This document shows positions 58,101 through 64,000 of a DNA stretch of 64,000 nt, piece after piece. Origin of the DNA: Turritopsis dohrnii. Lineage: Eukaryota; Cnidaria; Hydrozoa; Anthoathecata; Oceaniidae. Every line of letters starts with the position of its first letter. Positions within the stretch are counted from its first letter, which is position 1. Location: the NCBI GenBank assembly GCA_027922465.2, contig BQMF02000372.1:186001-250000 (forward strand). Direction: 5' to 3'. Below the pieces are notes generated by a model. The model saw nothing but the letters and a program-made list of their open reading frames with translations. It did not search any database and was not told the DNA's origin. Made by a program: the position numbers and the translations under genes.

Positions 58101-58592
58101 AAGTAAGGGAGGTGATAAGTGTAGTGGTGAGTACCTGTGTTCGAATATTCTACTCCTCTCTGATGTGCTTTAAAAGCAGCGAATTAGCCCATTAGGAGCC
58201 ATTTACTGACTGCATACTAGACACTTAAAACAATTCCATACGTATTCTATACTCTGACTGATCCTCTAGCTACGTCTCTGACATTTACTTTATTAATTCC
58301 ATTCCACAGTGGGATAGTTAAAATCCTTAAAATGAGGGGATGTTTAAATAGAAATTTGGGAGAGGTCTATTCATGGAAAAAGAAATACCCGCAAAAATGA
58401 CTCCCACAAAGTATATGCACATTGTAAATTTATGTTGTTTGGTTTTCAGAACGTCTGGAGATGGTGGAAATGGCAGAAGAGTTGGGTCCTGGTTTTGACA
58501 TTCTCAAGATCAGGACAAAAATTAATAATGAGAGAAAAAGACTGGACGAGGCAGTGAAGAGACGCAAGGAAGATTTGAACTTATCATCATAA
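43147..58592 (+). CDS. 26-exon gene: SET methyltransferase - protein kinase - tyrosine recombinase fusion
   Basis: Exons (coding): 43147-43156, 45225-45305, 45824-45935, 46730-46894, 47068-47113, 47478-47516, 47610-47651, 47824-47877, 48111-48302, 48558-48636, 48736-48785, 50409-51341, 51411-51449, 51708-51758, 51982-52128, 52227-52331, 52592-52669, 53117-54770, 54934-54996, 55860-55946, 56092-56166, 56345-56413, 56936-57013, 57349-57417, 57909-58004, 58450-58592. All introns have GT..AG borders, and the phases fit at every junction, giving 4,557 coding bases, about 1,518 residues, TAA stop. Domains: SET about residues 5-138, kinase about 324-605, zinc fingers and tyrosine recombinase about 755-1290, charged tail to the end. 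No inactivating mutation seen. The first short exon is the weakest part of the model. A transposon origin (Crypton-like) with captured SET and kinase domains, or a domesticated gene, are both possible. Confidence 0.75.
43459..43780 (-). mobile_element. tRNA-derived SINE in intron 1
   Basis: Read on the minus strand from 43780: GCATAGCCTTGTGGTAGAGT holds an A box, CGGGTTCAATCCCC a perfect B box (GGTTCAATCCC), and the element ends in an (ATAA)n-type tail at 43487-43459. Pol III transcription and LINE-driven copying are the known mechanism for such elements. Confidence 0.85.
44676..45196. mobile_element. TA-flanked MITE in intron 1
   Basis: Inverted ends CCTTAAGGGAATTAATTTTC with TA on both sides (44674-44675, 45197-45198); 521 bases. 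Internally, TTTTCGCGGGAACTTA-like phrases recur many times on both strands. Its right edge is only about 28 bases before exon 2, so it lies over the branch/pyrimidine region. Confidence 0.85.
45225..47113 (+). CDS. SET domain part of the fusion gene (KMT5A-like)
   Basis: Four exons encode DDFILRF, GEIISESEAKKREAKY, a strand ending GKAICLDATNTEGFGKMVND, then VVYLCLHAIKSIKKGTEI and RYDYGEMF followed by PWRKE. CLDAT, the DYG motif and the trailing PW match the KMT5A (SET8) group of lysine methyltransferases, which use S-adenosylmethionine to methylate histone or other lysines. The conserved asparagine of the NH motif is kept (VNDAP) but the histidine is replaced by aspartate. The usual glycine-rich GxG start of a SET domain is not evident, so cofactor binding may be altered. 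Junction between the first two exons adds about five residues compared with relatives. Confidence 0.75.
45987..46428. mobile_element. TA-flanked MITE in intron 3
   Basis: Inverted ends CACGCTTTTTTTTTTATAA and CACACTTTTTTTATAAGAAC, TA duplicated (45985-45986, 46429-46430), 442 bases. The interior is rich in AAATAAGAACA phrases. No coding capacity. Confidence 0.75.
46478..46503. repeat. (ATTG)n microsatellite
   Basis: About six perfect ATTG units in intron 3 of the fusion gene. Confidence 0.9.
48835..49392 (+). mobile_element. Non-autonomous Helitron in the intron before the kinase exon
   Basis: Starts TCTTATTATAATAATCCGCG after A (48834); ends with hairpin GGTAAAA/TTTTACC and CCGGGATACTAG before T (49393). 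It has the same interior as 17758-18330 and 63213-63780. 558 bases. Confidence 0.85.
49395..50212 (+). mobile_element. Second Helitron, two bases downstream
   Basis: Starts TCCTAATACGCGCTG after A (49394) and ends ACGGGTTACTAG before T (50213), with a TGTAAA/TTTACA hairpin; 818 bases. Same subfamily as 10050-11037. It inserted in the TA that immediately follows the first Helitron. Confidence 0.85.
50409..51449 (+). CDS. Protein kinase domain part of the fusion gene
   Basis: The large exon carries a complete kinase domain of the tyrosine-kinase-like type: glycine loop IGEGTSSVVY, lysine in SAVKAL, a glutamate in the following helix region, VVHRDFKPSNLL (catalytic loop), DFD at 50970-50978 where most kinases have DFG, TLAYTAPE, and DVYSWAMSAFEIMAG. 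The aspartate that binds magnesium is kept. The domain finishes in the next exon (ILCSLICIEASLE). It would phosphorylate serine/threonine or tyrosine; substrate unknown. No membrane segment, so it is intracellular with its partner domains. Confidence 0.88.
53117..54770 (+). CDS. Zinc fingers and tyrosine recombinase part of the fusion gene
   Basis: One long exon: a basic start (PGPKRSSKKVKVPYRKPKR, likely nuclear targeting), a C2H2 finger (CIFCDKMLTKLSRHISKAH), a CCHC-type finger (CCSCCNAFISKRFFSRHTRLC is split over 53400-53460), a helical region, then a tyrosine-recombinase fold: arginine in NARRGGEVGRL (about 54226), lysine in the GKGNRHLVSL strand, NNRHRVSTLY (about 54595), FYRHMGHS, and the presumptive nucleophile tyrosine in NENTYQ (about 54704). 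This pattern is that of Crypton-related recombinases found in many animals. Catalytic residues appear present, with an asparagine where the first histidine often lies. Confidence 0.85.
54934..58592 (+). CDS. C-terminal tail of the fusion gene, with duplicated exon pair
   Basis: Eight small exons. Exons 56092-56166 and 56345-56413 (LTNKEVYTS..., GKVYN...) are repeated as 56936-57013 and 57349-57417 (LTVKEVYTS..., GKVYN...); adjoining intron sequence (for example ATTTTTAACGAATAA) is repeated too, so a genomic segment was duplicated in tandem. The tail is rich in lysine and acidic residues. The last two exons (NVQWTPGKEMIFQRFQGF, AEELGPGFDILKIRTKI, NNERKRLDEAVKRRKED) are helical and resemble the C-terminal segment that follows Crypton-type recombinase domains. 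Confidence 0.75.
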
Positions 58593-59270
58593 ACCATCAT
58601 AGCATATATTCATTTTGTTGAAATTACTTTTTTACGATTTTCTTAGATTAACAACCTATACTCTTAACAAACTTTTGATGTCGTGATTTTGAGATCATTT
58701 TTGTAACTACAGAGGAAATTTGCTAGAAATAGCAATTCTCATCTTCGAAGGCATCGCAATGCCTGATCAGCGAGATATGTATCTGTTTCATATCCATTCA
58801 AAGCTTAAATGGATCAAATTTTGCGATTTCACCAGTTTTTAGGCTCTTTTGCGAAAATTAATCCACACAAAAGTAAGTTTTGAGAAATCCTCTGATTTCA
58901 AATTTCAATTTCCAATTTTCTAACAGGGACTTTGTAAAGCTTTAAAAGGTGTTTAAGGTGTCAATGTGAATGTTTTATTTTATATATTCTTTTTATGAAC
59001 TGTATTTGTTCCTGGTTGAAATAAACAGATTTTGTTTTGTTCCTTGAGATGAACTTTCCCTTTGTATACTTTTCTAGGATGCTTGGTTTATTTTTTAGTG
59101 TAATCAGTTTATTCATTTCTAGTTTTCCTTTTGTTAAAACATAACAGAATATCAACCCAGTTAAATGGTAGAAATTTTTGCTAGGTCCAAAATTTGTGGA
59201 ACTTAATTATTTTGAGGAATTTCTAGTGTACAAAAGTAAACGAGACATATCTTTCATTTTAGATAAATGT
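58593..59270. other. Downstream of the fusion gene; nothing recognised
   Basis: AT-rich. A phrase near 58850-58870 (GCGAAAATTAATCCACAC) resembles the interior of the MITE at 2467-2880, without matching ends. Confidence 0.35.
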
Positions 59271-59279
59271 GTGAAAGAA

Positions 59280-59700
59280 ACATTAAAAGGAATACACTTG
59301 GCGCAAGAATTTCTGAGGACAATTATGATATTGCAACTACTGGTTATGACTCGAAATTGATTCCGGCTGTGCTGATGATAATGCTGACGACATACAAAGT
59401 GATGAAACCGTGCCAGCTAAACCTCCACTTGTAAATGATTAAGGAACACCCCACATAGTTGGAATGATGAAGAATGGAAAGTTAGGGATACAAATTTGTC
59501 TGGGACCTTAACTTGAAGACCGGTTCTTGTCGGTATTCCCGACACAACACATGAGCTATATTTTTTGCCATTATCTTTGACACAGATGTTCTGGTTAACA
59601 TTGTTTTGCAAGCGAACGAATATGCTGATACATTTCCAGAGAAAGAAGCTGAAATTAAAAATCAAGATTTACCTAATGATCAAATATCACAGAAAAAACA
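59280..59700 (+). pseudogene. piggyBac transposase N-terminal remnant
   Basis: After frame changes, the plus strand encodes an acidic segment (CADDNADDIQSDE), a short piece (SWNDEEWKVRDTNLSGT) and IFFAIIFDTDVLVNIVLQAN, which matches the order of the piggyBac N-terminal domain before the catalytic core. Stops and frame changes separate the pieces. Its C-terminal counterpart is at 61340-61625; the catalytic part between is gone. Confidence 0.6.
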
Positions 59701-60699
59701 TTCATTGTGCTGACCTATATTTCGATGTTGTGAAGAAAGAGAATGTGAAATCATATTGCAAAGATTTGTACGTAACAATGGTTTTGAGAAATGTGGTTAC
59801 CATGATTAGACCTGTTTAGGAAATAGTGTATTCTATTCAAAAGTCGGATACATTTTAGGTCTGACACCCCAAAGAAAATAGACAATTATATTAAAACATA
59901 AATATGATCCAATTTCTATAAGGAATGGATTTAAAAGTCACAATTTCACTGTTCAAAGATATAAAAAATTTCACTCATTGGGTGAATACCATCATGCTAT
60001 CAATTCACCTTATGAGCCAATTTCTCAATGTACCAGGCAAAGAGATTTGGATAGTATGTAATTGAGTAAAAATTTCAAAGTTTTTTGATCCCAAAATCCA
60101 AAATGGCAGATTTATGGTCATTTGAATAGAAAAATCCAACTGCTATTATAATTTGTATGGGAAGTAAGTACACATGATTTTCTTTCTATTTCCTGGAAGT
60201 ATTTTATTTCTAAAAAGTTTAAAAATTTATTCACAAAGTCCATGGTGAACCTAATTGTATTTTCCATAATAATGGCTTAAAAAGCCGTTTTATTACTATT
60301 TGGTGCTATAACTCTTAATAAAGTGAATTCTTTGAAATCGGCTCCAGCAAAAAACCCCATAAATTTCTAAAATTTTCAAAAAATCTTACAGCAGCAAAAA
60401 CCTCCACCCCACCCCCTTCTTTTTGCTGAAGTTATTTAAGTTATAAAGTTATTATACTTGTCTATTTTTAGTCTTTTTGAAGGAGGAGCGTCCGAAAACC
60501 ATTGATGCTCCAATGCCTTTTGTAAAGAAATTCTTTGTTTAGGGTCAGCGGTAAAGAGGTTATTTAGTTTATAATGTTTCCATAATTGCAGATTAGACAG
60601 GCAGGAACCCAGTTTTTATTATTAATTCTGTGCCTTTAACTAAGATACTCTTCTGTGCTTAATTGTAGAGGGGTCAAATTGTAATCTTTCAAATTTTTC

Positions 60700-61030
60700 A
60701 CCCCCCAAATCAAATTGTTATGACCCCCATGCAATATCCATACCCACCCCCACCCCCTTCTTATTCGGCTTATTCCTGATATTCAAATTTGAGGATTGGG
60801 GATTGCTGTGCATATAATGCCCCTCCCCCCATTTTACAATTTTTTTCCCCGGAGTACCCACACCCATCCCACCTCCCTTCTTTCCCTTTTTATAATGCAC
60901 CACCCCCCCCCCCCCCCCCCCATTTTACAATTTTTTCCCTGGAGTACCCACACCCATCACACACACCCCCCACACCCAACCCCAACCCCCCTTCTTCTTC
61001 GGCTTATTGCTGATATTCAAATTTGAGGAT
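60700..61030. repeat. C-rich direct repeats
   Basis: ATTTTACAATTTTTTTCCC followed by GGAGTACCCACACCCATC occurs twice (about 60829 and 60924), and TTCAAATTTGAGGATTG recurs at about 60783 and 61016. A run of about 20 C lies at 60902-60921. Proline/histidine-rich open frames here are artefacts of the composition. Confidence 0.8.
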
Positions 61031-61339
61031 TGATGTAGTAGTTGTTTCTTTTTCCTATTTGTTGACAGAAGTTTTATTTTGTTACAGACTTAGTGGAAAT
61101 TTTAATGGAGGATTTAAGAGCGTGAATTAATGGAAATATTTTATTCATACATTTATTGGCTTATAAGCTGAATTGATAGCCACATGATGGAATTCGCCCA
61201 ATGGTGTGGGTTTTTTTTTTTTTTTTACTTTTAAATCCATTCTTTAGAGGAGTTCTACATTATTTCCTAAATTATTTCTTTTATTATTTCTTCATTTCCT
61301 CCTCTTCTTGATAATCTGTGTCATCATTGAAAAAGATGA

Positions 61340-61625
61340 TGATGGATATGGATATGATTAGCTACTTGAGGTGGTAGTCGATATAGATTCCTCACTTGAC
61401 ATGAAAATACCAATAACAAGGATACCGATTCCTAAACACAAAATAAAGTCAGTGTCAAAGTCATGTGCAGAATGTGTATCTGCTAAACAAGATGATAAAT
61501 CAATGCAGAAACCTTGACCGAAAGAAGGTTGGTAAAGAGACTATATATGAATGCAAAACCTGCAATGCTTCTTCTTGTATAGATATTTGTCTTGTAATCT
61601 TCCACACACATACATTATTTTATAA
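61340..61625 (+). pseudogene. piggyBac transposase C-terminal zinc-domain remnant
   Basis: The plus strand encodes RIPIPKHKIKSVSKSCAEC, then YECKTCNASSCIDICLVIFH, the cysteine-rich C-terminal arrangement of piggyBac transposases, in different frames. The spacing from the N-terminal remnant (about 1.6 kb) is occupied by unrelated and C-rich sequence, so the catalytic domain was deleted or replaced. Confidence 0.6.
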
Positions 61626-61639
61626 TAACTAACTTTTTA

Positions 61640-62608
61640 AGAAAATGTGAAGATCTTATAATATCTATTGATGAAAACTTATTAAAGTATTTTACTTTTT
61701 TGCAACGATAATCTGTTTATTTTCGACTTTTAATCTAGATTGTTTGTTTGCTTTCAGTATATTGTTATATTGAAATATATTCAAAAAATCTAACAATAAT
61801 AGGTTTTCTTTACCATCCTTTAATGAGCCAAAACTTCAATTGAATTAATAAATTGCTATTTCTGCGATGAAATATTTTTCTAGAGATTCTCTGCTGGGGG
61901 TAAATGTTTTTTGTTTCAGCGTTTCCAAATAATTAAAATGGAACTTCAAACTATTAGCTTTAAGTTTTTTTTCACATGCACGTAAAATTTTACGTAAGCT
62001 GTTACAATTAGAACAATGCTCATTCATTCTCTTCTAAGGCTCTTCTAAGACGTTCATAAGCTCTTATAAGCCTCCATAGGCTTGAAGAATACAAGAATAT
62101 AGTGCGCGATTTTGTTGAGGTTTCGATTCATAAAATCTTCTAAGAAAAATTCTTCTTGCGAAAATATATTCTTTTAAGGCACGCAGTGGCGTTTATTACA
62201 GAATTTTTAACGACATGTACCTTAGGGGGTATTTGAATGGATTCATTGCACATTAAGAAGAACCACCCATACTGTCATACAATCTACCATTGTAACAACT
62301 TAACGTGTACCCCTAATGTGCAAAAAGCTCATAAAAATACTCCCTAAGGTTCAAAAAGTTAATGAACATAAATGTGCCCAAAGGTACAATATATACAATA
62401 TACGATGTACCCCTAATGTAATATCTAAGGATAAAAAAATTAAAGGGGACACAAAAATGTTGAGTATCAATATAAGTGAATTTTTTCAAGACTAAATGAG
62501 AAGTGGTTTTAAGATAATACAGTGTTCAAAATCTCAGCAGAAATACTCCAACGATGCGTGGTTGGTAACACGACCCCCTAATGTACATGTCCCCTAATGT
62601 ACACATTA

Positions 62609-62650
<42 letters not shown>

Positions 62651-62680
62651 CTAAAAAGCCATTTTGATTATGTAGTATAA
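61640..62680. other. Intergenic with CCCCTAATGT phrases and a TA microsatellite
   Basis: No gene. CCCCTAATGT appears about five times between 62313 and 62600, with an inverse relative (ACCTTAGGGGG) near 62219, hinting at an old inverted-repeat element. A (TA)n run lies at about 62613-62647. Confidence 0.4.
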
Positions 62681-62686
62681 AATATA

Positions 62687-63114
62687 TAAAAACGAAGAAG
62701 CTACATGTTGATGAACGTGACGCGTTTCGGTAAAAACCTTTTTCAAACGTAAGATATAAAAAAATTATTACAAGCTTTTATAGTAAAAATAATTTGAAAA
62801 TTCATTCAGTCGTGAAATTTGATAAATAGTACCAAGAGAATTGTGTTATTCACAGTCCAGAAAAGAGGAAGATTTTTGTGTTAATCACAGTCCAAAGAAA
62901 AAACAAAAGTTATGATCTCCAACGGTGGGTCGCTACGCCACAAAGAGAACAAGAGAACACAATTCTCTTGGTACTATTTATCAAATTTCACGACTGAATG
63001 AATTTTCAAATTATTTTTACTATAAAAGCTTGTAATAATTTTTTTATATCTTACGTTTGAAAAAGGTTTTTACCGAAACGCGTCACGTTCATCAACATGT
63101 AGCTTCTTCGTTTT

Positions 63115-63117
<3 letters not shown>
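62687..63117. mobile_element. Long inverted repeat, 160-bp arms, flanked by TA runs
   Basis: The arm 62687-62847 is repeated inverted and almost perfectly at 62956-63117 around a spacer of about 108 bases. (TA)n runs lie at both outer sides. The spacer has two copies of a phrase containing TCACAGTCCA. Each arm contains TTTTTACCGAAACGCGTCAC, reminiscent of GAAAC-containing motifs near ends of Penelope-like elements. No coding capacity. Confidence 0.85.
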
Positions 63118-63145
<28 letters not shown>

Positions 63146-63212
63146 TTATGGGTTCTTTACATTGGTACGAAAAGGTATGCCTAACGATGAATCATTTTTA
63201 TTTAGTGATAAA

Positions 63213-64000
63213 CTAGTATTTCGCGTAAACGTTTTTTACGACTTTAATTTCGAAAAGAATCTGCAGAAATACGACGCGTTCCCGTGTGTGCAAACCCCGT
63301 GACGAAAATTTCAATCAAGGAATCGGGACTGGAAAGTGTATTGATGTTGTAGAGTTCGAAAAACTGATCAAAAAATTGTATGGGATCGTTTCGCTATGAC
63401 CAACCTTTGCAGAGATATCGTCAATCAAAGGTTTTGATGACATCGTAGCCGCAGTACCAAATTAAACTTAGGCCCAAATGTTGCGTGACCCCATTACCCG
63501 TATCGCAAACCCTAAAAAACGTCAGTTATCCCTATTGGTTCTCGAGATATTTCCCCAAACATGTCGCGTTCGATTGGGGATGCAATGCAATGGTTCCCCG
63601 TGATCATAAATACATCTGACGTCAAATGCCACGTGCTATTATACTAATCGTGAATGTGTCTTGCGTGGGCGAACTGCCGCTATATGACCACGATTAAGAA
63701 TATTTTGACCATTAAAAAACAAAAAAACAAAGACTCTCTAAATTAAGTGGGATGCACACACGCGGATTAGTATAATAAGATAGTATCTCGCGTAAAAGTT
63801 TTTTACGGCAATAATTTCGAAAAGGATGTGTCGAAAATAGGTGACCTAAAATTAAATCACAAAATCGTGACTGGAAAGTGTTCACATGTTGTAGAGCTCG
63901 AATAGCTGAGAAAAAAAATGTATGGGATGGTTTCGCTACGACCATCCGTTGCGGAGATATTGCTGTTCAAAGATTTTAATGACGTCATATCCGCAGTACC
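63213..64000 (-). mobile_element. Helitron copy 63213-63780 joined head to tail to a further copy
   Basis: On the minus strand the copy starts TCTTATTATACTAATCCGCG at 63780 and ends with hairpin GTAAAAAACGTTTAC and GCGAAATACTAG at 63213, before T. From 63781 another copy's 3' end begins (on the minus strand it reads ...GAGATACTA directly before TCTTATT) and continues beyond the window. Confidence 0.8.

Noticed and set aside
60789..61026. Proline/histidine-rich open frames
   Set aside because: Explained by the C-rich direct repeats and the poly-C run.

Overview
The window is AT-rich, intron-bearing nuclear DNA from an invertebrate animal. Spliced genes with GT..AG introns, Helitrons, piggyBac, Harbinger, Penelope, Ty3/gypsy and Nimb-like elements, a tRNA-derived SINE and an integrated DNA virus all point to a metazoan; the mix recalls cnidarian genomes, but the species cannot be fixed from sequence alone. 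Most of the window is mobile-element debris, much of it nested. One long host-type gene stands out.

1-7.2 kb: degenerate repeats, a YqaJ-type nuclease reading frame, a TA-flanked MITE, a short Harbinger element with near-perfect terminal inverted repeats (TIRs), and a broken Ty3/gypsy pol on the minus strand that has lost its integrase catalytic core. 7.2-14.6 kb: remnant of an endogenous double-stranded DNA virus (Polinton-like class by inference). It has capsid-like, packaging-ATPase and small membrane-protein genes, most carrying stops or frameshifts, plus one intact 384-residue gene. It is itself invaded by a Helitron, exactly between the capsid and ATPase genes, and by the 3' end of a Penelope-like element.

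14.6-20.8 kb: tRNA-like sequence, repeats, and a cluster of short non-autonomous Helitrons, some joined head to tail. 20.8-31 kb: a complete piggyBac with spliced transposase, matched TIRs and TTAA duplications, inserted in an older open frame; a second, decayed piggyBac; and a pogo-like transposase with a PHD-finger-like C-terminus that is split by a TTAA-flanked MITE. 31-41 kb: minisatellite arrays (33-bp and 59/60-bp units) sharing a core, interrupted by two DNA transposons. One of these has CAC-starting TIRs and encodes a decayed protein with a RAG1-N-terminus-like motif and a Transib/RAG1-like core. A truncated non-LTR reverse transcriptase abuts one array.

43.1-58.6 kb (+): a 26-exon gene model, phase-consistent throughout, predicting about 1,518 residues: KMT5A-like SET domain, protein kinase domain, C2H2/CCHC fingers, a Crypton-type tyrosine recombinase domain, and a charged tail built partly from duplicated exons. 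A SINE, two MITEs and two Helitrons sit only in its introns. This chromatin-writer/kinase/recombinase fusion is the best candidate for an undescribed system. 58.6-64 kb: remnants of a further piggyBac, a C-rich repeat, a 160-bp-arm inverted repeat and more Helitron copies running off the right end.
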